Below, one piece after another: positions 7,252 to 15,505 of a stretch of 64,000 bases of DNA (the stretch's first letter is position 1; every line of letters begins with the position of its first letter). Below the pieces are notes generated by a model, which saw only the letters and a list, made by a program, of their open reading frames with translations, made no database searches and was not told where the DNA came from. The position numbers and the translations under genes are program-made. This stretch comes from a virus, in the IMG/VR virus record IMGVR_UViG_3300024264_000006, positions 62,001 to 126,000 of that record; one strand, written 5' to 3'.

Positions 7252-7639
7252 GAATCTTACATCCTATAAATTCGTTGTAGTACTTATCACTGAGTAACAC
7301 ATCGTTTTCAAATTGCAGCTTGGCTTCGTAGTATGAACACTCACCCTTTGTTTTGCACAAACGGAGTATCTCACGATGGTACACATCCGTACCATTCTTT
7401 TCAACCAATAATTTTAGTTCCGCATTAGAACCGTAGTAATCCTGCCAATCAGACATTACTATCTTCTTTCTCTTACGAGTTTTACCCTTCAATGGTGGAA
7501 GGGTTCTTTTAGACCAAAAGAATTTCTTACCGATATATTTCTTTCCGGTAGCTCTATTGGTTATACAATATACGAATCCGTAGTTGTCTCCAACATCATC
7601 ATCGGTAAAGTTTTCTGACTGGTTGCGATAGTACCACAT
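7220..7639 (-). CDS. GIY-YIG family protein
   Basis: 139 aa. GFVYCITNRATGKKYIGKK (residues 21-39) is a GIY-YIG core variant, followed by SDWQDYYGSN, LCKTKGECSYYEA and a C-terminal KIHASHVKHLK. This arrangement is a conserved freestanding protein of T4-like phages often annotated as Seg-like. The Arg of the first helix and Glu of the second needed for nuclease activity seem present. Whether it is a homing nuclease or a domesticated enzyme is not decidable here. Confidence 0.75.
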   Translation of the reverse strand: MWYYRNQSENFTDDDVGDNYGFVYCITNRATGKKYIGKKFFWSKRTLPPLKGKTRKRKKIVMSDWQDYYGSNAELKLLVEKNGTDVYHREILRLCKTKGECSYYEAKLQFENDVLLSDKYYNEFIGCKIHASHVKHLKS

Positions 7640-7645
7640 AAGTTA

Positions 7646-7798
7646 CTATATAGTACCATCACTATCCCCCAGATATTCCACCTCAGCCTCTTCTCCACAC
7701 ATGGGACAGAAGAGGGGACTGTCATCGTCGTAGTTACAAACCACTCTGGTAATATTGTCACAAATCGCACATTCCAATTCGAATATATACGACTCCAT
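7646..7798 (-). CDS. Small zinc-ribbon protein, 50 aa
   Basis: ATG at 7796-7798 overlaps the nrdB stop; TAG at 7646-7648. Two Cys pairs, CAIC (10-13) and CPMCG (31-35), form a four-Cys zinc ribbon; the rest is acidic. It ends the RNR operon. Such ribbons often contact nucleic acid or protein partners; no specific role can be given. Confidence 0.75.
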   Translation of the reverse strand: MESYIFELECAICDNITRVVCNYDDDSPLFCPMCGEEAEVEYLGDSDGTI

Positions 7799-8796
7799 CA
7801 AGCGGCACAACCTTGCCCGTCCAATGCACAGGCCTCCGGTTCAGGTTCTTCCCAACCCCAATCACCTTCCATTCCATTAACGGAATACTCAGTGACTCTC
7901 TTCTCAAAGAAGTTATCGTGGGATGCACCGTTCAGTACCCAGTCCAACCACGGTAGTGGATTGTCCTTTTGTCGGAACTTTGTTTTCATACCAAGTTGTA
8001 GTAGTCTACGATCTGCAATGTGTCGGATGTATGCACGTACTTCTTTAATAGTCAAACCTTCTACTTTATTACCTTTGAATGCGAGTTCAATAAACTTGTC
8101 CTCTAGTGCAACCGCAGTCTTGGCCATTTCATAGATTTTAGACTTTAGTTCGTCATTGACGATACGTGGATGTTCCTCTGTAAATGTTCTGAATAGTTTT
8201 GCGTTACCTTGCACATGTAAAGTTTCGTCTCTAATAGACCACTCAACAATTGTACCCATACCTTTCATCTTACCGAAACGTTGGAAGTTCAACAACATCA
8301 CGAATGATGAGAACAGTGACATACCTTCATTGAATACAGACTGGGCCAATGCAAGTGCAAGACCTGTGTGTGTATTAGTATCGCCTTCTTTCATGAAGTC
8401 AACCTTGTCGGCCATCTCCTTAAACTCTAGGAATTTGTGATACTCTTCGTCGGGTAATCCTAACGTGTCATTAAGGAGAGCATACGCCCGTTGGTGTACT
8501 GCTTCTCTACCAGCGAACGAGGACAGCATGTTTCTGACTTCGTTATTCTTGAACTTCGGTATTAGAAGTTCGTGGTAGTTCTCACCGACCTGTACATCTG
8601 ACTGTGTGAACAATCGTAAGATGTGGGTAATAAACTCTTTCTCTTGACTGGATAGTTTGGTCTTCCAGTCCTGTACGTCTTCGGATAGTTCCGCTTCATC
8701 TTCAACCCAGTGAACCTCTTCATGTTTCTTCGATAACTCAACCGCCCACGGGTACTTGAACGGTTTGTATGTTGTGCTAAATTCTAATAACGACAT
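7798..8796 (-). CDS. nrdB: Class Ia ribonucleotide reductase beta subunit
   Basis: 332 aa. Makes the tyrosyl radical for NDP reduction. Metal ligands and radical site are visible: D67, E98, H101, Y105 (REAVHQRAY), E157 and E191/H194 (RDETLH). The C-terminal tail ends ACALDGQGCAA, with two Cys in the region that normally docks into NrdA; I do not know this tail from other phages. Gene order on the strand is nrdA-iscU-nrdB with 1-4 base spacing. Confidence 0.95.
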   Translation of the reverse strand: MSLLEFSTTYKPFKYPWAVELSKKHEEVHWVEDEAELSEDVQDWKTKLSSQEKEFITHILRLFTQSDVQVGENYHELLIPKFKNNEVRNMLSSFAGREAVHQRAYALLNDTLGLPDEEYHKFLEFKEMADKVDFMKEGDTNTHTGLALALAQSVFNEGMSLFSSFVMLLNFQRFGKMKGMGTIVEWSIRDETLHVQGNAKLFRTFTEEHPRIVNDELKSKIYEMAKTAVALEDKFIELAFKGNKVEGLTIKEVRAYIRHIADRRLLQLGMKTKFRQKDNPLPWLDWVLNGASHDNFFEKRVTEYSVNGMEGDWGWEEPEPEACALDGQGCAA

Positions 8797-9173
8797 TAAT
8801 GTTTCCTTTTATAATCTTTTATTGCTTCTTTTATCGCATCTTCGGCAAGTACACTACAGTGGATTTTGACTGGTGGTAGTGCGAGTTCGTGTGCGATATC
8901 TGTGTTTTTAATACTCCCAGCTTCATCAAGAGTGCGACCTTTAACCCATTCGGTAAGCAATGAGGAAGAAGCGATAGCACTTCCGCATCCGTAGGTTTTA
9001 AATTTAGCATCCTCGATAATTCCATTTTCACTTACCTTTATTTGAAGTTGCATGACATCACCACAGGCAGGTGCTCCGACCATACCTGTACCAACATCTT
9101 CATCTTCTTTGTTAAGTTTACCAACATTCCTTGGGTTCTCGTAGTGATCAAGAACCTTTTCTGAATAGGCCAT
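8796..9173 (-). CDS. iscU: Fe-S cluster scaffold IscU
   Basis: 125 aa. All functional elements of the scaffold are present: C37 (GAPACGDV), C63 (YGCGSAI), C106 (KIHCSVLAEDA), D39, and the HscA-binding LPPVK at 99-103. Length and sequence are close to enterobacterial IscU, which implies recent transfer from a gammaproteobacterium. It lies between nrdA and nrdB (4-base gap, 1-base overlap), so it is made with RNR. It may help assemble iron cofactors or redirect host Fe-S biogenesis (inference). Confidence 0.97.
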   Translation of the reverse strand: MAYSEKVLDHYENPRNVGKLNKEDEDVGTGMVGAPACGDVMQLQIKVSENGIIEDAKFKTYGCGSAIASSSLLTEWVKGRTLDEAGSIKNTDIAHELALPPVKIHCSVLAEDAIKEAIKDYKRKH

Positions 9174-9176
9174 TTA

Positions 9177-11156
9177 TTAACCCTCGCAAGCACGGCACTC
9201 CTCTGTTTCTGATTGGATTTCTGTCTTTAACAATTCCATCAGTTCTTCGTAACCACCCACATATTCACCTTCAAGGTAAACCTGTGGGACGGTCTTAACT
9301 CTTCTACCTGTTACTTCAGCGGCAGTCTTACCTACCTCTTCCAGATCAATATAATCAAAGGGGATACCACGTAGGTTTAATTCGTCTTTAGTCATTTCAC
9401 AGAAAGGACAGTTCTTCTTACCGTACACCAAGGTACGTTTATCATCTTCAAGGGCAACTCTTTCTACCTTTTCAGACACATTCTCCGCACGAGAACTTGA
9501 TTCTGTACGTAGGTAGTAGAGTCCTTTGAGACCTGATTCCCATGCCTTCAAGTGCACCTTGTTGACATAAGACTTCTGGACACCAGATGGAAAGAAAAGA
9601 TTTACGGATTGACCTTGACAAATGTTGGGTTGTCTATCGGCCGCATGTTTGATAATCCATGTCTGATCTAATTCTTGTGCAGTCTTATATATGCTTTTCT
9701 CACCCTCAGTGAGTTCTGGTAAATGTTGTACCGAACCTTTATTGGTAATAATAGACTTCCAGATCGAATCGTTGTTTAGACCACGTGGTTCAAGTAATTG
9801 TTCTAGGTACTTGTTCTTAACTAAGAACGAACCCGCACGTGTACGATGTGTGTATGCATTTGCCTTCAACGGTTCAATAGATGGACTTGTCGATAAGATT
9901 ACGCCAGACGAGGCATTAGGAGCAATTGCAAGTAGATGGGCGTTACGTTGTCCACTTCCCACCCCATCAGGGTACTCCCCTCTCTCATCTGCCAGTAAAG
10001 CCGACTGCTTCGATGCCTGATCCTTAATTCTTTCGAACACAACCTTATTGATATCTCTAGCTCTTTCGGACTCCCAAGCAACTCCGTGTTTTTGTAACAA
10101 CGAGTGAAATCCCATCGCTCCAAGACCGATTGACCGTTCTCTTTCGGCGGAGTATTTGGCTCTTGTGATTGTGTCGGGTGCTTCGTCGATGAAGTACTGC
10201 AAGACGTTATCAAGCATAGTAATAAGATCAGCGACAATTGTAGTATCTTTCCATTCATCATAGTATTCCAAGTTCAGTGATGACAAACAACAGACGGCAG
10301 TTCTGTCTTCGTTTGTTGGTAAATGAATCTCATTACAGAGATTCGACCCATTGATTTTTAGACCCAAGTCTTTTAACGGTTGAGGTAAATCACGGTTTGC
10401 TGCATCGATAAAGTTTATGTATGGTTCACCTGTGCGAAACCGGACTTCAAGTATTCTTTCCCATAGTTTTCGTGCATTGATCATTTCCTTAACTTTATCG
10501 TCCTTGGGATCACGTAGTGCAAACTCTTTGTTGTCACGAACAGCTTCCATGAACTCATCGGTGATATTGATTGCGTTGTGTAGGTTCAATGCCTTACGTT
10601 GCACATCACCCGTAGGGATACGCATGTTCAAGAATTCAATAATGTCTGGATGACTCACGTCCATGTAGGCCGCATATGATCCTTTACGAGTCTTACCTTG
10701 ACGGTAAGCAATCATATCTGCGTCTACAGTGTGAAGGAAGGGAATTGGGCCTGGAGCAATGTCAGACACAGTTCGCACGTCTGACCAATGGCCTCCGACA
10801 CCCCCGCCGTAAACACTAAGCCAACGTAACTCAGAACTATGACTAATGAGACCGTCCAGAGTATCTGGGACATACGTAAGGAAACAGGAGATTGGCATCC
10901 CCTTTCCTTTGCCATGTCCATTCGGTGCATTAGATAGAACCGGACTTGCAAACATAAACCACTTATTACTAACATAATCATATAAACGTTCAGAGAGTCC
11001 TTCATCCATTTCTCCCTTATATGTTGACCATGCTTTGGCAGCACGTGCATACCCTTCTTGCGGCGAGTCTTCGTTGTCGTTTAGATAGAAATCCTTCAAC
11101 ATTCCCACAGCATAGTCTGCTAGTAGGTCATCCTTTTTTTTATTAATTTTGATCAT
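9177..11156 (-). CDS. nrdA: Class Ia ribonucleotide reductase alpha subunit with glutaredoxin domain
   Basis: 659 aa from the ATG at 11154-11156, which follows GGGAAAAG; an upstream ATG at 11213 overlaps the previous gene. Active-site Cys lie in PISCFLT (C91), NLCNEI (N272, C274, E276) and AVCCLSS. No N-terminal ATP cone is seen, so dATP feedback may be lacking. Near the C-terminus is a full glutaredoxin domain (CPFC at 583-586, TVPQVYLEG), followed by the usual terminal CRAC pair (653-656). The fused glutaredoxin would re-reduce the enzyme in cis. Confidence 0.96.
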   Translation of the reverse strand: MIKINKKKDDLLADYAVGMLKDFYLNDNEDSPQEGYARAAKAWSTYKGEMDEGLSERLYDYVSNKWFMFASPVLSNAPNGHGKGKGMPISCFLTYVPDTLDGLISHSSELRWLSVYGGGVGGHWSDVRTVSDIAPGPIPFLHTVDADMIAYRQGKTRKGSYAAYMDVSHPDIIEFLNMRIPTGDVQRKALNLHNAINITDEFMEAVRDNKEFALRDPKDDKVKEMINARKLWERILEVRFRTGEPYINFIDAANRDLPQPLKDLGLKINGSNLCNEIHLPTNEDRTAVCCLSSLNLEYYDEWKDTTIVADLITMLDNVLQYFIDEAPDTITRAKYSAERERSIGLGAMGFHSLLQKHGVAWESERARDINKVVFERIKDQASKQSALLADERGEYPDGVGSGQRNAHLLAIAPNASSGVILSTSPSIEPLKANAYTHRTRAGSFLVKNKYLEQLLEPRGLNNDSIWKSIITNKGSVQHLPELTEGEKSIYKTAQELDQTWIIKHAADRQPNICQGQSVNLFFPSGVQKSYVNKVHLKAWESGLKGLYYLRTESSSRAENVSEKVERVALEDDKRTLVYGKKNCPFCEMTKDELNLRGIPFDYIDLEEVGKTAAEVTGRRVKTVPQVYLEGEYVGGYEELMELLKTEIQSETEECRACEG

Positions 11157-11166
11157 TCTTTTCCCA

Positions 11167-11511
11167 TTATAATTTACTGTAATCGTAGAAGGGGTCTGCT
11201 TCTGAAAACTCATATTCTTCTATAAAGACTTGTTTACCTGTCTCTATAAAAGTTTTAGCCATCTTCAACATGTACTCTTCCTGTTGATCCTCAAATATTT
11301 TGTCCTCATATAGTAGATGAGATAACATCGAGGTGTGGTAATTCTCCACGACAAATCTGTCGGGGTAGAGGTATTTATTACTGGTGCCATCTCTACAGAT
11401 GTATACTAGACTATCTTTTTCGTTTTCTTCTTGGAAAACTAAGACTTGATCGGACTCCTCGTTATCGAAGATTACGACATAGTGTCCGGAAGGTAAAGGT
11501 GTAATGTTCAT
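11167..11511 (-). CDS. Hypothetical protein, 114 aa
   Basis: I take the ATG at 11509-11511 (MNITPLPSGHYVV) because GGAG lies five bases upstream; a GTG two codons earlier is possible. Mixed alpha/beta, acidic, ends FYDYSKL. First gene of the RNR transcription unit behind the promoter at 11535-11564. No family recognised. Confidence 0.65.
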   Translation of the reverse strand: MNITPLPSGHYVVIFDNEESDQVLVFQEENEKDSLVYICRDGTSNKYLYPDRFVVENYHTSMLSHLLYEDKIFEDQQEEYMLKMAKTFIETGKQVFIEEYEFSEADPFYDYSKL

Positions 11512-11534
11512 ACTCACTCCAATTTGAATGAGTA

Positions 11535-11564
11535 ATTATATCAGTGGTTGGGGTACTTTGTCAA
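11535..11564 (-). promoter_or_regulatory. Sigma70-like promoter of the RNR operon
   Basis: Consensus TTGACA (11559-11564) and TATAAT (11535-11540) with an 18-base spacer, both hexamers perfect, 24 bases before the first gene. Confidence 0.85.
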
Positions 11565-11570
11565 GGGGTT

Positions 11571-11759
11571 TCATTTACTTTGTTGCTTAGATTTCTCTGA
11601 CCACTTCTCCATAAATCTGGACAAAACCTTAGCCATATCTTTGCGTTTCTTTTTGCGGTCAAACTTCTTACGGACAACAACGGTAGAAGAATCATCACCA
11701 GTTCCGACTACAGAACTAGTTCCAGTCATCTCTTCATAGAACTTATCGAATGATTTCAT
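11571..11759 (-). CDS. Small basic protein with capsid-targeting-like N-terminus
   Basis: 62 aa. Starts MKSFDKFYEEMTG, close in pattern to the T4 capsid-targeting sequence (MKTYQEFIAE). Residues 29-43 are very basic (RKKFDRKKKRKD), as expected of a DNA-neutralising internal head protein. ATG overlaps the stop of the upstream gene (ATGA). It ends the late head-associated block. Confidence 0.65.
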   Translation of the reverse strand: MKSFDKFYEEMTGTSSVVGTGDDSSTVVVRKKFDRKKKRKDMAKVLSRFMEKWSEKSKQQSK

Positions 11760-12352
11760 TTTGTTATCTCTCCGGTTGTGAAATATATGCGTTGTCTTGT
11801 TTTTAAATGTGTTCCTTCGTATATACTCAATCCCAACATCTCTTCAACCGGATTACCGTCTACGATTCTAATTTGATCGTCTTTACTGACAGCCTCAACA
11901 AAAGATGTTGCTGTCATGGAATCGTTCTTCATACGATATACGCCAGGCGATAACTCATTACCCTGTAACATAAACCACTGAGAATCTTCAGCGAGTACGT
12001 CAAGGATATCGATACCAGTCTTTGCGTGGATTTTTTCTATGTCGGTGTCAGATAGTTCACCGTGTTCTTTGATGAGAGCGAGAGCAGCACCATAACGTGC
12101 AACGACTGACTTACCGCCAGGCGCTTTCGCCATGATCTTCTTTAGGTTATATACGAGACGATGAAATGCGGTATAGTGATCTCTAAGGGCTTCACGATTC
12201 TCCATTGTATTATCGTCGAAGTCCTTACGTCTTTTTCCGTTCTCATCTACGATGCCTAGTTTGAATGCTTCAGTGTTTTCGATAGGAGTTACTAGCAACT
12301 TCAGAAATCGAATAGTGTATACTAGGTCTGCTGCAGATTTTAAGATTCCCAT
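11756..12352 (-). CDS. Conserved virion-associated protein, 198 aa
   Basis: Begins MGILKSAADLVYTIRFLKLL with a hydrophobic helix, then EAFKLGIVDENGKR and APGGKSVVARYGAALALIKEHG. I recognise the GGKSxxA-ALxLLKE pattern from a conserved T4-like marine phage protein found among structural genes. Function unknown. It abuts the next gene by one base. Confidence 0.65.
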   Translation of the reverse strand: MGILKSAADLVYTIRFLKLLVTPIENTEAFKLGIVDENGKRRKDFDDNTMENREALRDHYTAFHRLVYNLKKIMAKAPGGKSVVARYGAALALIKEHGELSDTDIEKIHAKTGIDILDVLAEDSQWFMLQGNELSPGVYRMKNDSMTATSFVEAVSKDDQIRIVDGNPVEEMLGLSIYEGTHLKTRQRIYFTTGEITK

Positions 12353-12718
12353 CTATATTCTCCTAATCTCTCTTAATCGCTCTACTGCGAGTTGATCCAT
12401 ATTTACTTCAGGATATCCATGTTCGTCAATGGCTCTTAGAAAAATTAGAAATGGTTTTAATACTGACCAGTGTTCCTTTTCTATTTTAAACTCTAGGATG
12501 TGTAATCCCGCCTCATAACCAAACACATTAAATACAACTATGAGGTGATTCAGAACCAATCTTTCACTCAGATCACCTTGGTCTTTATATCGGTTCAACA
12601 ATCTCTTTATGTACTTGAACCGTTTTAAGTCTTCAAAAAACTGATCACCATCAATCGCCATTGGTGTGTGATAATGCTTTGCTGCATATATCATCAGGTT
12701 CTTACTATTCAAATTCAT
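12353..12718 (-). CDS. Conserved T4-like phage protein (DUF7207-like), 121 aa
   Basis: Starts MNLNSKNLMIYAAKHYHTP and has FEDLKRFKYIKRLLNRYKD and LNHLIVVFNVFG, a well-kept pattern in T4-like phages (DUF7207 by memory). All-helical; no catalytic residues stand out. Located with head-associated genes. Confidence 0.7.
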   Translation of the reverse strand: MNLNSKNLMIYAAKHYHTPMAIDGDQFFEDLKRFKYIKRLLNRYKDQGDLSERLVLNHLIVVFNVFGYEAGLHILEFKIEKEHWSVLKPFLIFLRAIDEHGYPEVNMDQLAVERLREIRRI

Positions 12719-12765
12719 TATATACCTTTCAGGATAAAATTAAGTCTATCCTTTATATAGGGGTG

Positions 12766-13074
12766 TCAAGATAGTTTTTCTATAAGACTCTTTTTACTAT
12801 CCCAAGTACGTACTTCAACACCACTTTGCTCTGCAAGAGCAACCAATTGAGGTTTAGTCATTGATGACAAACCCACGTTTCCGACAGGAGCTTCATGTAA
12901 CATCTGTGGTGCTTGATGAACTACCTGTTCCGTGACTTGACTAACACCAAGATAATCTTCGATCTCACCAGAAGTAATTCTTTGTGATTTCAAAAGTTCT
13001 CCCGTGACCGGATCAATCCAGCCACGAGTAGTAGGTGTAGAACTTGAAGCCCATGAGGGTGGTTTAATTGCCAT
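12766..13074 (-). CDS. Conserved phage protein with C-terminal SAP/LEM-like helix pair
   Basis: 102 aa. N-terminal third is Ser/Thr/Pro-rich with GWIDPVTGELL; the C-terminus MTKPQLVALAEQSGVEV then KKSLIEKLS is a helix-extended-helix of SAP/Rho-N type. A near-identical tail ends the 50193-50456 membrane protein. The tail may bind nucleic acid or act as a docking module. Confidence 0.65.
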   Translation of the reverse strand: MAIKPPSWASSSTPTTRGWIDPVTGELLKSQRITSGEIEDYLGVSQVTEQVVHQAPQMLHEAPVGNVGLSSMTKPQLVALAEQSGVEVRTWDSKKSLIEKLS

Positions 13075-13076
13075 AA

Positions 13077-13781
13077 TTAGTCCTCTACTTTCTGATCTGC
13101 AACTTCTTGTGCGATTTCACCCCAAGTCTTACCAGACAATACATCCATGATCTTCTCACGTGATGTACGAGTGTCTTCCTTTACGGGGTTAACAACATTC
13201 TTGTCACCAGACTTATTATCGCCGGGTCTCTTAGGTGCTTCTTTACCAGAGTTACCTGCTTTAGTTGTTGCGTCAACTGCCTTTTCTTGATGTTTCTCAT
13301 GTTCAGGATCAGACTTCTTGTGTTTCGCAATAAATTCTTTTGACTTAGGAGATTCCTTGTCATCGATTTTTTCACCTTCTTCAGGTTTTGCCTTGGCTGC
13401 TTCACCAAGTGCATCGACCAATTGATCCAAATCTTCTTTAGTAGTCACCTTCTCACCGATCTTAGAAATCTCAGCGGTTTTACCGTCTGTGTTACCGGCT
13501 ACAGGCTTCTTTTTCTTCTTATCTTTTGAAAGATCAGTCTCTCCACCTTCTTGATCCTTATCGTCACTCTTCTTAGCGTCGATAGCATCGTCGGTAGCAG
13601 CACGCTTCTTGTGCAGATACTCATCTGAAGAATCTACGTCTCCATCATTGTCGATGTCCTTGTCCTTACGATCTTTGAACTTCTTATCGTTCTCTTTATC
13701 GTCTACAGGATCAAGTTTCTTTTTCTCAGAGACAACCTCAAGATACGCCTCCGCCATTTTTTTGATATCTTCCGTTCTCAT
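13077..13781 (-). CDS. Highly charged head-interior-type protein with EF-hand-like loop
   Basis: 234 aa, over half Asp, Glu, Lys and Arg, low complexity and probably unfolded except at the C-terminus (SREKIMDVLSGKTWGEIAQEVA). Residues 42-53 read DIDNDGDVDSSD, a dockerin-type calcium loop with Asp at 1, 3, 5, 9 and 12. The composition resembles prohead core or scaffold components. N-terminus MRTEDIKKMAEAYLE is only loosely like the capsid-targeting pattern. Confidence 0.65.
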   Translation of the reverse strand: MRTEDIKKMAEAYLEVVSEKKKLDPVDDKENDKKFKDRKDKDIDNDGDVDSSDEYLHKKRAATDDAIDAKKSDDKDQEGGETDLSKDKKKKKPVAGNTDGKTAEISKIGEKVTTKEDLDQLVDALGEAAKAKPEEGEKIDDKESPKSKEFIAKHKKSDPEHEKHQEKAVDATTKAGNSGKEAPKRPGDNKSGDKNVVNPVKEDTRTSREKIMDVLSGKTWGEIAQEVADQKVED

Positions 13782-13792
13782 TATTGTCTCCG

Positions 13793-14086
13793 TTACATGA
13801 ACCAGAATAGTTTGATTATACCGCCGATCACACCAGTGCCGACGATCAGGGCGATTCTATTAATAATATGTACAGTCCTAGCATTATCATCCACTTTCTT
13901 TTCGATGTCATCGAGCTTCTGGGAGAATCTATTCATTCTCTCAAAATTAGAGTGGTTGTTCTTCTCAATAGCTATAAGCTTCTCCTCCGCCCGAGCGAGA
14001 GCAATCATCGCATCTGCGAGTTTATCAATCTTTTCCTCAATTCTGTCAAGTCGTTTTGCTTGAGTTTGATGAGTTTCTACTGCCAT
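13793..14086 (-). CDS. Coiled-coil protein with C-terminal membrane anchor (XhlA-like layout)
   Basis: 97 aa. Heptad-like helices from about 8 to 70 (RLDRIEEKIDKLADAM; FSQKLDDIEKKVDD), then one membrane segment at 76-95 (ALIVGTGVIGGIIKLFWFM). Layout equals XhlA-type hemolysin/holin-associated proteins, but sequence identity is not claimed. It is preceded by a TATAAATA late promoter. Confidence 0.65.
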   Translation of the reverse strand: MAVETHQTQAKRLDRIEEKIDKLADAMIALARAEEKLIAIEKNNHSNFERMNRFSQKLDDIEKKVDDNARTVHIINRIALIVGTGVIGGIIKLFWFM

Positions 14087-14126
14087 TTGTGTACCTATCC
14101 CATAGAAATATAGTAATAACTTATTC

Positions 14127-14134
14127 TATTTATA
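14127..14134 (-). promoter_or_regulatory. T4-type late promoter (TATAAATA)
   Basis: Exact T4 late consensus on the minus strand, 41 bases before the ATG of the 13793-14086 gene, in an AT-rich gap. The gp55 sigma gene at 57.9 kb could recognise it. Confidence 0.7.
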
Positions 14135-14139
14135 TTATT

Positions 14140-14490
14140 TTAATTATCAACCTTAGCGCTTCCACGCCATTGATAACAACTCCAATACCTCGCTTTCCAC
14201 TTAGGGCCAGGATTTGCACAATTGTGCCTTGCTCTAAATGACGCTCTCTTCTTAGGGTTGTCTCTATTGATTCCCATATTGGGATCACCAAATCGAACAA
14301 CCACAACCTTACCACTTTCATTCTTTACATACACCTTGAACTTCTTATTAGGGTTCTCAGATGTACGAATAGGGTCATTTAGTTTGACCTTCTTGCCTTG
14401 GTATTCTGACTCAGTTATTTCCAAGTCTTCGAAAAGATCATTGCATTCGCAATGTTCATCTATGCTTAAGTACTCTGTAAATTTTTTCAT
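14140..14490 (-). CDS. Conserved virion protein with capsid-targeting-like N-terminus
   Basis: 116 aa. Starts MKKFTEYLSIDE, fitting the capsid-targeting pattern with a possible (I)xE cleavage after IDE. The body carries a motif set widespread in marine T4-like phages: KKFKVYVKN, VVRFGDPNMGI, FRARHNCANPGPKWKARYWSC. The two Cys around the Arg/Trp-rich end may bind metal. Function unknown; late context. Confidence 0.7.
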   Translation of the reverse strand: MKKFTEYLSIDEHCECNDLFEDLEITESEYQGKKVKLNDPIRTSENPNKKFKVYVKNESGKVVVVRFGDPNMGINRDNPKKRASFRARHNCANPGPKWKARYWSCYQWRGSAKVDN

Positions 14491-14771
14491 GTGATGTATG
14501 TATTGAGTTCGTAACGTTTGTTGTCCAAATTAGTTACCTGTACTGCAAGCATCTTACGCTTCTCATCCTTTAATTTGAGAGTGAAACTGTTGGTCTTACC
14601 ATTGGAAGGTTTCCTAGGCCCCATTGCCACCTTTCTATCAATGTCATCGGTATCCACTTCAAAACCCCTTTTCTTCGCAAATGCGTATGCAGCTGCCATC
14701 GCAGCAGAATAGGTTTTGTGGTAGATTGGATAAGAATCCTTCTTTTCTCTTAATTGGTCAAATGTAATCAT
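14487..14771 (-). CDS. Conserved phage protein, 94 aa, capsid-targeting-like start
   Basis: Starts MITFDQLREKK (possible LRE cleavage). The body has AAAYAFAKKRGFEVD, VAMGPRKPSNGKTNSF and LAVQVTNLDNKRYELN, a compact domain repeated in many marine phages where the central element reads GRGRPSRGKT. Basic loop plus beta strands; role unknown. Overlaps its downstream neighbour by four bases. Confidence 0.7.
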   Translation of the reverse strand: MITFDQLREKKDSYPIYHKTYSAAMAAAYAFAKKRGFEVDTDDIDRKVAMGPRKPSNGKTNSFTLKLKDEKRKMLAVQVTNLDNKRYELNTYIT

Positions 14772-14773
14772 GG

Positions 14774-15505
14774 TTACCTCTTCTTCATCATTTTGTAGGC
14801 GATAGAGGCAAGAGCGGGGACAGTCATTCCGTCCATTCGCTTCTTGTTCTGATCATTGACTTTATCGTAGATTTGAGTAATTGCGGATGCTGTAAACATA
14901 TCTACCATAACACCATTGACCTTCTTGGCCTGTTGATTCTTTACTATATCACGTAGTTGATCCATATGTCCAGCCTTTTTTTCAGTAATTCCATCACAGT
15001 TCTCTGCTTGTTCTTCAATTTCAGTAGATTCAAACATTTTAGCAAGTTGCTTCGCATTAACTGTTTTGAATGAACCGAACTCATCAGTAACCCTAAATGA
15101 TAACTTACTACCATCAACTTTCATATCGACGGTGTGTACTTTACCCTTCTTATCTCTAAGACCTTTTTTAATCTTAGGGGGTCTTGCAGCCTCACTGACT
15201 TCTGCTTGTTCTTGCATCAAGCGTCCATTCTTGAACATTCCATGTTTCTTAAGAATTGTCAAAACACCATCACGGGGATCGGTGTCCATATTAGAAACAT
15301 GTTTCTTCAATCCCATGAATGCCTTGTTCTGAACCATAGTAGATGAGTTTTTACCAATCTCTCTTACGTATGCGGCCGCCTTTTCGAAATCTCTCTTGTC
15401 GATACCACCAGACTTCTTTGCGTAGTCAGATAGTGCCTTGGATGTCTTGAAGAAATCAATTGATTCATTGACTTTTATTTTTTTACGCAGTTCTTTTAAA
15501 TACAT
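14774..15505 (-). CDS. Head-associated multidomain protein, 243 aa
   Basis: Starts MYLKELRKKIKVNES. Contains two modules I recognise from large virion proteins of cyanophages: DFFKTSKALSDYAKKSGGID...DTDPRDGVL (about 17-84) and, at the C-terminus, VMVDMFTASAITQIYDKVND...MTVPALASIAYKMM. Between them is a small beta domain (KGKVHTVDMKVDG). No enzymatic motif. It abuts the next gene (one-base overlap). Confidence 0.65.
   Translation of the reverse strand: MYLKELRKKIKVNESIDFFKTSKALSDYAKKSGGIDKRDFEKAAAYVREIGKNSSTMVQNKAFMGLKKHVSNMDTDPRDGVLTILKKHGMFKNGRLMQEQAEVSEAARPPKIKKGLRDKKGKVHTVDMKVDGSKLSFRVTDEFGSFKTVNAKQLAKMFESTEIEEQAENCDGITEKKAGHMDQLRDIVKNQQAKKVNGVMVDMFTASAITQIYDKVNDQNKKRMDGMTVPALASIAYKMMKKR

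Noticed and set aside
7561-7770. Minus-strand ORF overlapping GIY-YIG and the zinc-ribbon gene
   Set aside because: The 7646-7798 frame has a clean four-Cys zinc ribbon, coupled to nrdB, and is preferred.
10724-11050. Second minus-strand frame inside nrdA
   Set aside because: Lies fully inside a well-conserved enzyme in another frame and shows no family pattern.
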